From Enterococcus lactis (GTDB lineage: Bacteria; Bacillota; Bacilli; Lactobacillales; Enterococcaceae), in the NCBI RefSeq assembly GCF_015751045.1, contig NZ_BNJW01000016.1, positions 1 to 64,000 of the forward strand: a stretch of 64,000 nt of DNA, written 5' to 3'. The position numbers and the translations under genes are program-made. Under the pieces are notes generated by a model. It was not told where the DNA came from, did not search any database, and was given only the letters and a program-made list of their open reading frames with translations. Below, in pieces: positions 1 to 8,370 of the stretch; positions within the stretch are counted from its first letter, which is position 1; each line of letters opens with the position of its first letter.

Positions 1-43
1 TTTTTTTCGATTTCGTTTTTCGAAATCTTTCAGCAACTCATTT

Positions 44-168
44 ATCATAACTTATCGTTTGTTATTTGTCAAGAACTTTTTCGAAGTTTTTTTCGATAGA
101 ATCAAGCTTCGTAAGCTGTTCTTTTTTAACGACTCAGTTATCTTATCACGTCTAAAAACATGTGTCAA
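44..168 (-). promoter_or_regulatory. Tandem near-consensus promoters reading out of the left edge (rRNA-operon-like)
   Basis: On the minus strand an upstream promoter has TTGACA at 168-163 and TAAGAT at 145-140 with a 17-nt spacer. A second has TTGACA at 72-67 and TATGAT at 49-44, also with a 17-nt spacer. The region between and after them is AT-rich with a small hairpin (gatttcg/cgaaatc) at about 9-27. Two consensus sigma-A promoters about 96 bp apart are typical of rRNA operons in Firmicutes, so a 16S rRNA gene may start just left of the window. The promoters are directly visible; the downstream product is inference. Confidence 0.7.
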
Positions 169-230
169 CTCTTTTTTGGAATTTTAACAAAATGTTTCAA
201 TCAGATGCGACAACGTTGTTTAATATATCA

Positions 231-277
231 TTAAAAAAAATAAAGGTCAAGCTAAAATAATATTTTAGCTTGACCTT
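231..277 (-). terminator. Rho-independent terminator of the leftmost GH28 gene
   Basis: A perfect 16-bp inverted repeat (243-258 with 262-277, 3-nt loop) lies just after the GH28 stop. On the minus strand it is followed by a run of T (complement of the A-run at 232-242). Confidence 0.85.
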
Positions 278-286
278 ATTATAATT

Positions 287-1597
287 TCAACGATTGTCAA
301 AAGTATTGTTTGCAACTGTGTTCCCTGTTTCTATTGATAGAATACAGCTTTCGAAACATAAGTTTTGAACTGCTTCGATTCGTCCAAATTCTTTTGCAGT
401 TATTGTACAATGAGTAAAGCAGACATCTTCTATAGGTTTTTCAGGAAATGCTACCAAGTCAAAAGCCCGAGAAGGAAGTGGATAGCCTGGAGAAAGACTT
501 GCCTGTACATTTTTGACATGTATGTTTCTGAGTTTTGTCATTTGTTTTGATTCAGGTATTTCTTCAGCCACTGCTTGCCAACTTTCTGGCATTCGTTCAA
601 GATCATTGCTATTTTTTCTATTATATTCATTATGCCAGTCCATTATCCAAGAAAACGGAAATTGTACATCCATCATATTCAGGTTTTCTACCCTGATATT
701 TTCAATCACTCCCCCTCTTTCTCTTGAAGATTTCATTCGAATACCACAGTCTGACTGAAAAAAATCGATATCGTGAATATACACATCACTAATTCCAGCA
801 CTAACTTCGCTACCAATAGTTACACCGTAACCTGAACGAATGTTACATCTCGCAATCTCGATTCTTGATGATTTTCGATTGACTCTTGCACCGTTACCGT
901 CCCTACCAGATTTAATAGCGATACAATCATCACCACAGGCCAAATCACATTCATAGATACGCACATCTGTTGAAGAATCAATATCAATCCCATCTGTACT
1001 TGGCCCATCATTATGACGGATGATTACTTTTTCTACTAATACATCGTTAGAATAAGTGATTTGCAGGTTCCAAAAACCTGATTTTTGAAAAATCAAATCA
1101 CGAATGACAACATGTTCTGCATGATACAGTAAACACGCGCGCGGACGCTTAATAGCATAATCTGCAATCCAACGCAGTCCCTTTCGATCATATTCAGCTC
1201 TTGTTCCGCTTTTTTGGTCTTTCCCCCAATATAGTTCCCACCAATGCTCTCCTTGACCGTCGATTATTCCTTTTCCTTCTATAAGAATATCTTTTGCTGA
1301 GAGAACATTCAAAATCGCTGCTGGCCATTTCATTTCTATTCCAGCAACTCGTGTATCAATCTCTGGAAATGCTTCGATCTCTGTTTTCCCCTTGAGAACA
1401 GCCCCTTCTTCGAAGATGAGATGGCTCTTATCTTTTAAAAAAAGTGCACCGACTAAATAAATACCTTTTGGAATAAATACGGGCAAGTGTTCTTTTGCAC
1501 CTTGATTGATTGCCTTTTGCAGCATTACTGTATCATCTTGTTGAATGTCGTTTGTTTTAAAGTCTAAAGCATTGATGAACTCTTTTTTTGTCTGCAA
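287..1597 (-). CDS. GH28 family glycoside hydrolase (polygalacturonase-like), cytoplasmic
   Basis: A 436-aa right-handed beta-helix protein of glycoside hydrolase family 28, which hydrolyses alpha-1,4-galacturonosyl or related bonds in pectin. Family motifs are visible: STDGID at about 200-205 (Asp202), GDD at 222-224, and RMK at 287-289. The motif that normally reads G-H-G is S-G-Y-G at 255-258, so the usual catalytic-site histidine is tyrosine; this may mean altered specificity, such as a rhamnogalacturonan or exo-acting enzyme. There is no signal peptide, so it should act on imported oligosaccharides. It lies 11 nt downstream of the GPH symporter gene, probably in the same transcript, and ends at a strong terminator. 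The family is certain; the exact substrate is not. Confidence 0.85.
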   Translation of the reverse strand: MQTKKEFINALDFKTNDIQQDDTVMLQKAINQGAKEHLPVFIPKGIYLVGALFLKDKSHLIFEEGAVLKGKTEIEAFPEIDTRVAGIEMKWPAAILNVLSAKDILIEGKGIIDGQGEHWWELYWGKDQKSGTRAEYDRKGLRWIADYAIKRPRACLLYHAEHVVIRDLIFQKSGFWNLQITYSNDVLVEKVIIRHNDGPSTDGIDIDSSTDVRIYECDLACGDDCIAIKSGRDGNGARVNRKSSRIEIARCNIRSGYGVTIGSEVSAGISDVYIHDIDFFQSDCGIRMKSSRERGGVIENIRVENLNMMDVQFPFSWIMDWHNEYNRKNSNDLERMPESWQAVAEEIPESKQMTKLRNIHVKNVQASLSPGYPLPSRAFDLVAFPEKPIEDVCFTHCTITAKEFGRIEAVQNLCFESCILSIETGNTVANNTFDNR

Positions 1598-1608
1598 TAC
1601 TTTTCTCC

Positions 1609-3027
1609 TTATCTTTCATTGATTTTTTTTAATTCTTCACCAATAAACACAGTTTTCGAACGATTCAGCGGATACCCTACTAACAAAATGATTGCGGATA
1701 CAAATAAACAGAATGCTGGTAGCAAGTTTGCCATCGTATAAATTCTTTCTTGTACTAAAACTGATTGGATGGCTCCACCTGTTGTAGACGATTGGTAACC
1801 AATGAGTGCTAGCATAAATCCTCCGACTGCTCCTGCGCACGCTTGTCCTACTTTTCTCGCAAAAGAATTCACTCCGTATACTGTTCCATCTTCTCTTAAG
1901 CCTGTCTTATATTGATGATAGTCAATCACGTCAGTAATGAATGCCCAGACCATCAAATTGAATAAACCAGATCCTAAAGTAGCAATAAATAAAAGAATCA
2001 GATATACCCATGCATTTGTTATATGAAGGAAATACATCAGCAAGTACATACATGAAGAAGCGAGTAACGCAAATACGCTTGCTTCCTTTTTACCAAATAA
2101 TTTTGTCAGCTTTGTAGCAAATGGTGCTAAAACTACTACTGTTCCGTAAGTAAATAAAAGAGCAACAGACATTGCTTGTTTATTATGGAAGTAATCATTA
2201 AATAAATAAGTCATATTCGTCCCAGCTAAAATCTGATTGATCACAATGAAAATGTCAACAATGACTAAAATAATCAGTGCTCGGTTAGCCAACAAACCTT
2301 TTACCAACTGAGAAGCAGACACTTTTTCGTTTTTGACAACTCTTACTCGTTCAGTAGTCAATTTACAAGTCAGCATGTATGCGACAAATGCAATTGCCGC
2401 ACATCCGATGGAAATCCAAAAGAAATGATTCCCCGAAACGACTTGCTGCCCATTCTTGTTATGGGTGTACATCAAAATCGGGATAAAGAACCCTGTAGTT
2501 GACCCGCCAATCGCAGAACCAATGCTTCGGAATGTGGATAACGAGGTGCGGTCATTAGGATTTGAACTAATGGCTGCTGCCATTGCTCCATAAGGGATAT
2601 TGATTGTTGACAGAAAAATACCATAAACAATATATGAAACAAAAATATATGCAATCTTCACCGTCATTGGAAGATGTTGGACGAATGGTAAAAACAAAAT
2701 GACTGTCACTAAGCAAAATGGATATTTCATTTTTCTGATCCAAGGAATAAATCGGCCAGCTTCTGTTAACTCTGAGACATCGCATAATCTTCCAACCATC
2801 ACATCAGCAAACGCATCCAAAATTCTTGAAATCAAGAATAACGTACCTACAATTGCTCCTGAAACACCAAGAACATTCGTATAATAAATCATCAAGAAAC
2901 TATTGACCAAACCTAAAATAAAACAGTTACCTAAATCACCGAACATGTAGCCTATCTTATCGGAAATCCCAAATTCCTTTTTTTCTTTTTTTACTGTATT
3001 TGCTGTAACAGCATTTTGTGAAAGCAT
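1609..3027 (-). CDS. GPH-family sugar:cation symporter (glycoside/hexuronide type)
   Basis: A 472-aa polytopic membrane protein with about 12 hydrophobic segments. It has the N-terminal pattern of the glycoside-pentoside-hexuronide:cation symporter family (GDLGNCF near residue 30, DAFADVMVGRLCD near 70). Relatives carry glucuronides, melibiose and xylosides with Na+ or H+. Next to GH28 and downstream of the pectin enzymes it probably imports uronides or short pectin fragments; this is inference. A good Shine-Dalgarno (ggtaggagg) lies 5-15 nt upstream of the ATG. A cre-like site sits about 23 nt upstream of the start codon, so CcpA control is likely. Confidence 0.85.
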   Translation of the reverse strand: MLSQNAVTANTVKKEKKEFGISDKIGYMFGDLGNCFILGLVNSFLMIYYTNVLGVSGAIVGTLFLISRILDAFADVMVGRLCDVSELTEAGRFIPWIRKMKYPFCLVTVILFLPFVQHLPMTVKIAYIFVSYIVYGIFLSTINIPYGAMAAAISSNPNDRTSLSTFRSIGSAIGGSTTGFFIPILMYTHNKNGQQVVSGNHFFWISIGCAAIAFVAYMLTCKLTTERVRVVKNEKVSASQLVKGLLANRALIILVIVDIFIVINQILAGTNMTYLFNDYFHNKQAMSVALLFTYGTVVVLAPFATKLTKLFGKKEASVFALLASSCMYLLMYFLHITNAWVYLILLFIATLGSGLFNLMVWAFITDVIDYHQYKTGLREDGTVYGVNSFARKVGQACAGAVGGFMLALIGYQSSTTGGAIQSVLVQERIYTMANLLPAFCLFVSAIILLVGYPLNRSKTVFIGEELKKINER

Positions 3028-3049
3028 TTGAATTCCTCCTACCTCTTCT

Positions 3050-3071
3050 AGTAAACGTTTTCAAAATCATA
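3050..3071 (-). promoter_or_regulatory. cre-like site and -10 element of the symporter/GH28 transcript
   Basis: agTAAACGTTTTCA at 3050-3063 matches the CcpA cre consensus TGWAANCGNTNWCA at 13 of 14 positions. Just upstream on the minus strand is a TATGAT -10 candidate (3071-3066), so the cre would overlap the transcription start, a repressing position. No clear -35 is seen. Confidence 0.6.
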
Positions 3072-3201
3072 ACTCTTTTTTTCTTGTTTTTATATTCACA
3101 ATATTGACATTTTATTGCATTATCTTGACAGAAAAAAACAAAAATACGTTTAAAAACATTGTCAGAAAAGGGCATTAATATTATTTTCATAACATCATAG
3201 A

Positions 3202-3245
3202 TAAACAAAAAGATTCACTAACTAGCAAAAACAAGTTATTGAATC
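3202..3245 (-). terminator. Terminator after GH43
   Basis: Inverted repeat 3212-3222 with 3235-3245 (11 bp, one mismatch, 12-nt loop), followed on the minus strand by a T-rich tract. It ends the long leftward pectin unit before the symporter promoter. Confidence 0.65.
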
Positions 3246-3266
3246 TCTATTTATTAGAGAGTTAGA

Positions 3267-4835
3267 TTATTCAAGATCTTTTCCTTCGTACTTAAAAAAT
3301 TCAAAGTCCGCATAACTTCCTCTTTTTCTATTCAAATCATGTACGACTATCTCGATAAAATTCCCGGTAAATCCACCTGAGAGTATACACATGTTTTTTT
3401 GTAGACCTACTTCCTTCCATTCTTCAGATGGTGTGTCTTTCAAATAAAACTGTGCTGTCTCTTTCCTTACGGCTACTTTCAAGAAAGTCTTCTTTTCTGT
3501 GAATGGAATCCTCCAATCTTCTATTTGTGCAACTCCGTTTTCTGATTCTATCATACGAAGACATTTTCCCTTGTTCTCATCCCAAGTAACATAGCAATAA
3601 ATATAATTGGATTCATTTAGGTACAATACCAGTCCAGCCATCTGATTAAAATTATTAGGTGCATATTCAAATGCTGTCTCCGCATCAAAAGTAAAATCCG
3701 TTTGCCGAATAGCTAATAAGTGATGGTCAAAGGTAGATTGAAGAGATTCACCGGCAATCAGTCGTAAAAAACCAGGTCTAGTTTTTGTATCACACCAATC
3801 AGCCCTTGGCAAAATACGTCTGGCATTCCAGTTCTTTTTTAGCTCTCCTTCAAATGTATCCATAAACTGATGATCTCTCTCTTGTTGTACCTCTTCATTC
3901 GTCTCAATCATTATTTCTTCCATCGGAGTTGTCTGGTTATCTTTAAGCCTTAACCAATCGTCGGACGTCCAATACACTTCTTGGATAGCGGTTTCTCTTC
4001 CCAAAATAGCCGCACCGTTTAATGGTCTGGTACAAAGATATGTCATGTACCATTTTCCTGACGGGGTTTGTACTAAGCTCCCATGTCCTGTACATTGCAA
4101 TGTAGAAGCAGGTTTGTCACTAGCTGTCAGCATAGGAAAACCAGGATCAAGCTCGTAAGGACCAGTAATCTTCTTTGCTCGGCAGACTGTGACTGAATGT
4201 CCTCTTCCTGTACCGCCTTCTGCTGTCATCAAATAATAATACCCGTTACGAAAATACAAATGCGGTGCCTCTGTTTTCGCTAATTCTGTACCTGCAAATA
4301 TTTTATAGATGGGACCGTCAAGCTTCTTCTTCTCTGCATCATATTCTTGCAATACGATACCGCTGGATTTATTCGGTGTGTCCAGACGATAATCCCATAA
4401 TTCATTGACAAGCCATTTTTTTCCTGTTTCCAAATCATGAAACAAAGAAGGATCAAAGCCGTTACTATTTAAATAAATCGGTTCGGACCAAGGTCCTGTG
4501 ATCTCAGATGCAGTAATCAAGTAATTGTGGACATCTTTAAACGGACGGCCTGCACTTTTGACATCTGTGTAAACAAGATAGAACAATCCATCAGCATAAC
4601 TGATTTGCGGTGCCCATATGCTTCCGTTTGTAGGATTTCCTTGCAAAGATACTTGAGTGGTCAAAATATCCGTTGTATGTGACCAATTGACTAAATTCTT
4701 CGACTCATATACTCGAATTCCTGGAAGCCATTCAAAAGAGGAGACAATAATGTAATATCGGTCTTTCGCTCTTAAAATATTAGGATCTGGATTGAACCCT
4801 CTTAAAATAGGATTTTTCACTTTGATAGTCTGCAT
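3267..4835 (-). CDS. GH43 family glycosidase (beta-xylosidase / alpha-L-arabinofuranosidase type), cytoplasmic
   Basis: A 522-aa two-domain protein. The N-terminal five-bladed propeller has the GH43 catalytic signatures: FNPDPN with the base Asp17, a GFDPSLF segment with the pKa-modulating Asp near 128, and a TEAPHLY segment with the acid Glu near 190. The C-terminal 190 residues look like the beta-sandwich found in XynB-type enzymes. It has no signal peptide. In this locus it probably trims xylose or arabinose side chains from imported pectin fragments. A Shine-Dalgarno (aaggaagcc) precedes the ATG, and the gene begins 3 nt after the upstream stop, so it is the last member of the operon. Xylosidase versus arabinosidase cannot be settled from sequence. 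Confidence 0.85.
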   Translation of the reverse strand: MQTIKVKNPILRGFNPDPNILRAKDRYYIIVSSFEWLPGIRVYESKNLVNWSHTTDILTTQVSLQGNPTNGSIWAPQISYADGLFYLVYTDVKSAGRPFKDVHNYLITASEITGPWSEPIYLNSNGFDPSLFHDLETGKKWLVNELWDYRLDTPNKSSGIVLQEYDAEKKKLDGPIYKIFAGTELAKTEAPHLYFRNGYYYLMTAEGGTGRGHSVTVCRAKKITGPYELDPGFPMLTASDKPASTLQCTGHGSLVQTPSGKWYMTYLCTRPLNGAAILGRETAIQEVYWTSDDWLRLKDNQTTPMEEIMIETNEEVQQERDHQFMDTFEGELKKNWNARRILPRADWCDTKTRPGFLRLIAGESLQSTFDHHLLAIRQTDFTFDAETAFEYAPNNFNQMAGLVLYLNESNYIYCYVTWDENKGKCLRMIESENGVAQIEDWRIPFTEKKTFLKVAVRKETAQFYLKDTPSEEWKEVGLQKNMCILSGGFTGNFIEIVVHDLNRKRGSYADFEFFKYEGKDLE

Positions 4836-4838
4836 GAT

Positions 4839-5249
4839 TCAGGCTTCCTTTCTTATTCTTACTCGATACAAACTGAATGCCCCAGCGGCAAAATAAAAAA
4901 ATGCAAAAGGAAACGCAATAAACTGAGTGCCGACCAACAATATAACTCCCGTTATAAAATACAAGCCAGTGGCAGTTGTTAAGTATTTTCCTTTAGCCGT
5001 CAAAAATAGTGCTACTGCTAAAAAAGAAAGTGAAATAAACAATACAACGGCAAACAGACCAGTCATGTCCTGTAATAGCTCAAATGTATTTTCTAAAGAC
5101 AAAGTTGGATGATCGACAGCAAGCGACTGATAACTTTTTTTAAACTCTGACGCAGACATATTACTTAAAGTAACTGCTAACCCGCCAAAGAAAATCAGAG
5201 ATAGGCTGCCACCGATCATTCCTAGCAATAGTTCCCATTTTCTTTTCAT
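4839..5249 (-). CDS. Small four-helix membrane protein of the pectin operon, unknown function
   Basis: A 136-aa protein starting MKRKWELLLG. A longer start is possible but would run back into the methylesterase gene. The chosen ATG overlaps the methylesterase stop as ATGA and has a GGGGG-containing ribosome site. Hydrophobic segments lie near residues 6-26, 60-82, 87-105 and 110-130. I do not recognise a family. Translational coupling to the methylesterase argues for a function linked to pectin fragments at the membrane, perhaps transport or envelope stress. No catalytic motif is visible. Confidence 0.75.
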   Translation of the reverse strand: MKRKWELLLGMIGGSLSLIFFGGLAVTLSNMSASEFKKSYQSLAVDHPTLSLENTFELLQDMTGLFAVVLFISLSFLAVALFLTAKGKYLTTATGLYFITGVILLVGTQFIAFPFAFFYFAAGAFSLYRVRIRKEA

Positions 5250-6169
5250 TTCAGAACCCCCTGCTTTTCTAAATGGATCCATTCAGGTCTTTTGATTGGT
5301 GTTTCATAATTGTTATTTCGTTCAGAGAATTTGGCAGTCTGTTCATTTTTCTTGTCATCCCAATTGTCCCAACCAGTTGGGTGAACATGCCCACCTATCT
5401 TACACGCTTCAAACACGACATTTGCATACGGACGCCACGGTCTTTCTAAATAGACGTTTCTAGTATCAGGCTCTGCAGTCAAGGTACAGCTTTCAAAACG
5501 ATACCCTGATTTTTGATTTTTCGGCGTAGATGCTGCTGTGATGTATCCAGGATTTTTACTGGCTAAGCTATGGATACGGCACTGGCGAAAAACTGCATCT
5601 GCCCCACCAAATATGAAATCCACCGTTCCTTCAATCCAACAATATTCATAGGTCTGACGACAATAATCAGGATTGGCAGAAGCCGGTGTACAAAAAGGTG
5701 TACCATTTTTTTGCAAGTCAGGCAACGGACCCGTGCATAAAGTATCCTGATAACCAGTTAGTCGACAGTTTTTTAACAATACGCGATCTCCTGAATTGAA
5801 TAAAGCAACAGCTTGACCTACTTTTTCTCCTGGACCTGCTGTATTTTCGATGTGAAGATTTTCTAATACGACATTCGATCCTTCTAAGAAAAAAGTAGCA
5901 CTTCGGAAAGTCCCTAACTGGCTACCGTCAAGATACTCCTGTTTTGCAAAACGATTACCGGAGATCACTACTGTTCCTGTTCCCACAAGTTTAAAATTGG
6001 ATAATCTGCTTTCTATATATTCATCATATCTTCCTTCTTTTACTATCAAGACCTTTGGATGGCTATCCGGCAGGTCTGCCAAATAATCGATTCCTTCTTG
6101 GATAGTTTCAAAATCCGTCGGGGTATCTATAGAATTTTTTCCAATTATCAGTTTGTCTTTCATCCTCAT
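5246..6169 (-). CDS. Pectin methylesterase (CE8), cytoplasmic
   Basis: A 307-aa carbohydrate esterase family 8 protein that removes methyl esters from homogalacturonan. Family signatures are present: GQAVAL with Gln119, GYQDTL with Gln141 and the acid/base Asp142, VDFIFGGAD with the nucleophile Asp184, and ERPWRPY carrying the substrate-binding Arg. The preferred start (MRMKDK) overlaps the upstream esterase stop as ATGA and follows a gggag ribosome site; an upstream in-frame start would lie inside that gene. There is no signal peptide, unlike secreted plant-pathogen enzymes, so it should demethylate imported oligogalacturonides. It is coupled at both ends by 4-nt overlaps. Confidence 0.92.
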   Translation of the reverse strand: MRMKDKLIIGKNSIDTPTDFETIQEGIDYLADLPDSHPKVLIVKEGRYDEYIESRLSNFKLVGTGTVVISGNRFAKQEYLDGSQLGTFRSATFFLEGSNVVLENLHIENTAGPGEKVGQAVALFNSGDRVLLKNCRLTGYQDTLCTGPLPDLQKNGTPFCTPASANPDYCRQTYEYCWIEGTVDFIFGGADAVFRQCRIHSLASKNPGYITAASTPKNQKSGYRFESCTLTAEPDTRNVYLERPWRPYANVVFEACKIGGHVHPTGWDNWDDKKNEQTAKFSERNNNYETPIKRPEWIHLEKQGVLK

Positions 6170-7044
6170 AAATGCTCCCTTATGAATTGTTTCCAAATGT
6201 TTCTCATTTCTTGTGTTTCCATATGCCCGCCTGTTAAAGAAAAAGAAGAAAAGTTTTCTGGACTACCCATTGATCGATACTTCTTGTCCAGTCCTTTTCT
6301 CAGCTTCAGTACGCCTTCGTCCAAGCACATCGTATCGTTTTTTCCAACTAAGCTAAGACGAGGGCGCGGAGCGATTTTTTCTTGGATTGCTAACGTTGTA
6401 TAAGCTGTCAGTAGGTTTGGCACATAGTAATAAAACCCATGATGATCTAGGCGACGATGTAGCAAAAGTGTTTCGATGTCCACCTGTGCCGCTAGATCAA
6501 TACAAACTTTGACACGAGAATCCAATGCCGCCACCCACCAGCTTAATAAGCCTCCCATAGAAAGACCAATCGTTGCGATCCGTTGAGTATCTGTGTCTTC
6601 CCTTGTCTCCAAATAATCGATCAAGCTGATCACATCATAAATACGCATTCCCCATAACGTTTTTCCTGTTAATAAAAATTGTTTGAACAACTCGCTTTCG
6701 GAAATACCTCCGCGTTCTTCAAATCCCCAAGCATCAATCGACCAAACAGCATATCCCATTCCTGTCAGTACTTCTGCAAAAGATGGAGAAGCTAAGTAAG
6801 GAGCACCATGGATCAATTCACTTTTCCCGACTGAAAAATCTCCGCCGTGAGAATGCAGGTAAAGGACCGTCGGAAACGGTCCTTCTTTCTCCGGGTAAGC
6901 ATAAAGTGCTGGTACTGTTTCCAATTCATTTAAGTACAGTTGATAATATTCAAGCATAAACCCATTTTGTTTTTCTCTGTATAATCGCTTTCCACTAGGA
7001 GTAAGTCTGCTAGATGGATCACCTAAAAAGTCATTCAACTGCAT
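6166..7044 (-). CDS. Alpha/beta hydrolase, probable pectin-fragment deacetylase or esterase
   Basis: About 292 aa with an alpha/beta-hydrolase fold: an HSHGGDF oxyanion region, the nucleophile elbow GLSMGG and a late GGHME segment supplying the catalytic His. It resembles the acyl-esterase/dienelactone-hydrolase groups often found in plant-polysaccharide loci. The start is uncertain: the ATG at 7044 lies 14 nt inside the end of the preceding GH28 gene and lacks a strong ribosome site, while in-frame starts at 7074 (ATG) and 7110 (TTG) overlap more. It is followed by the methylesterase with an ATGA overlap. Removal of acetyl or other esters from imported pectin pieces is inference. Confidence 0.75.
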   Translation of the reverse strand: MQLNDFLGDPSSRLTPSGKRLYREKQNGFMLEYYQLYLNELETVPALYAYPEKEGPFPTVLYLHSHGGDFSVGKSELIHGAPYLASPSFAEVLTGMGYAVWSIDAWGFEERGGISESELFKQFLLTGKTLWGMRIYDVISLIDYLETREDTDTQRIATIGLSMGGLLSWWVAALDSRVKVCIDLAAQVDIETLLLHRRLDHHGFYYYVPNLLTAYTTLAIQEKIAPRPRLSLVGKNDTMCLDEGVLKLRKGLDKKYRSMGSPENFSSFSLTGGHMETQEMRNIWKQFIREHL

Positions 7045-8368
7045 AAGCAAAGTTTTTACGAACAACCAGCTCATCCATATTTTCCGATTGAGTTGATCGG
7101 AATTTCTCAATACTGATTTCTTTCGTATTTTCTAATAGAAATGCTGGTCCTTCATGATTCTCAATCGTCATTTGATTAAAGGTAACCTTATCCGCAAAAC
7201 CAATGTAAAATCCTTGCTTGCTCATTTCCTCTATCCCTGTCATCATAGCAGGGACACCGGGAACTGCATCTTGGGCCATTGAAACATCAATATTATCAAA
7301 TGTGATTTCTTGTATAAACTGTTCTGCTAATCCATAAATAAATCCTGCAGAAGCATGGACATTCCTTGCCGTGATATTCGAAAAATGGGTCCTTCTGAAT
7401 GCTGGTGTCCGCTCATCTATCGGATAAGCCGTTTTTTCCCATACATATGGTTCTTTTCCTCGCGGACCGCAGAAATAATAAAGATTCAGTATAAATGGAC
7501 ACATCACATTATCCATGACTATATTGGATACTCGAATATCTTCAACGATCCCGCCTCGACCTCGTCTAGATTTCAATCGTATTCCTCGATCAGTTTCTTG
7601 GAAGATACAATTTGAAATGGTAATATTACGTATACTACCACTCATTTCACTTCCTAACACGACCCCTCCGTGTCCATGGACCATCGTGCAGTTTGTAATC
7701 GTGATATTTTCACAAGCAATTCTTTCGTACGTATCTTCAGTCCCTGCTTTGATTGCGATACAGTCATCTCCCACGTCAATATGGCAATTACTAATACGCA
7801 CATTTTTGCAGGATTCTGGATCGATGCCGTCTGTATTTGGTGAATCCGCTGGGTTCAAAATCGTCAAGTTGTCAAACGTCGCGTTGCTACAAAGAATTGG
7901 GTTGATCGTCCAGCTTGGTGACTGGATCAGTTTGATATCTTTCACAGTGATTCGATGGCAGTTATGGAAGCTCATCAATTTAGGACGAGGATAAGCCAGA
8001 TTATCTGGTTCGTTTCGAAAAGTATGCCACCATTTTTTTCCATTTCCATCTAATGTACCAAAACCAGTGACAGAGATGTTCTCTACATTTTGTGCATAGA
8101 TACAGGAAGCATAGACTTTTCGATGGACTCCTTCCCAACGTGAATGAACAACAGGATAATCTTTTGGATCGTCAGAGAATTTCAAAACCGCCCCTGCGCT
8201 CAAATGAAGTTCTACATTGCTTTATAAAAATAAAGCCCCTGTTAAAAATTCACCTGCTGGCACAACTACGGTTCCGCCTCCTGCGCTTGCTGCTGCATCA
8301 ATCGCTTGTTGTATTGCTTCAGTATTCAATTCATCAATTGATGCGCCAAATGTCAAAATATCATACAT
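7031..8368 (-). pseudogene. GH28 polygalacturonase gene interrupted by an in-frame TAA
   Basis: The reading frame that starts at the ATG at 8368, with a GGAGG ribosome site inside the end of the GH105 gene, encodes a normal GH28 N-terminus for 48 codons. It then meets TAA at 8224-8222. The same frame continues without further interruption for about 396 codons to 7031. All GH28 signatures are in that part (full-length numbering): NTD 178-180, GDD 200-202, GHG 232-234 and RLK 264-266. Context (GALFL-stop-SNVEL) suggests an AAA lysine codon changed to TAA. Internal restart would need a TTG near 8203 without a visible ribosome site. The gene is probably inactive unless the stop is suppressed or is a sequencing error. 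Confidence 0.85.
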
Positions 8369-8370
8369 GT

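Noticed and set aside
513-758. Open frame on the plus strand opposite GH28
   Set aside because: It lies wholly antisense to a conserved gene and has no ribosome site or family features.
2957-3208. Short minus-strand frame upstream of the symporter
   Set aside because: It overlaps promoter, cre and the symporter start and is low complexity.
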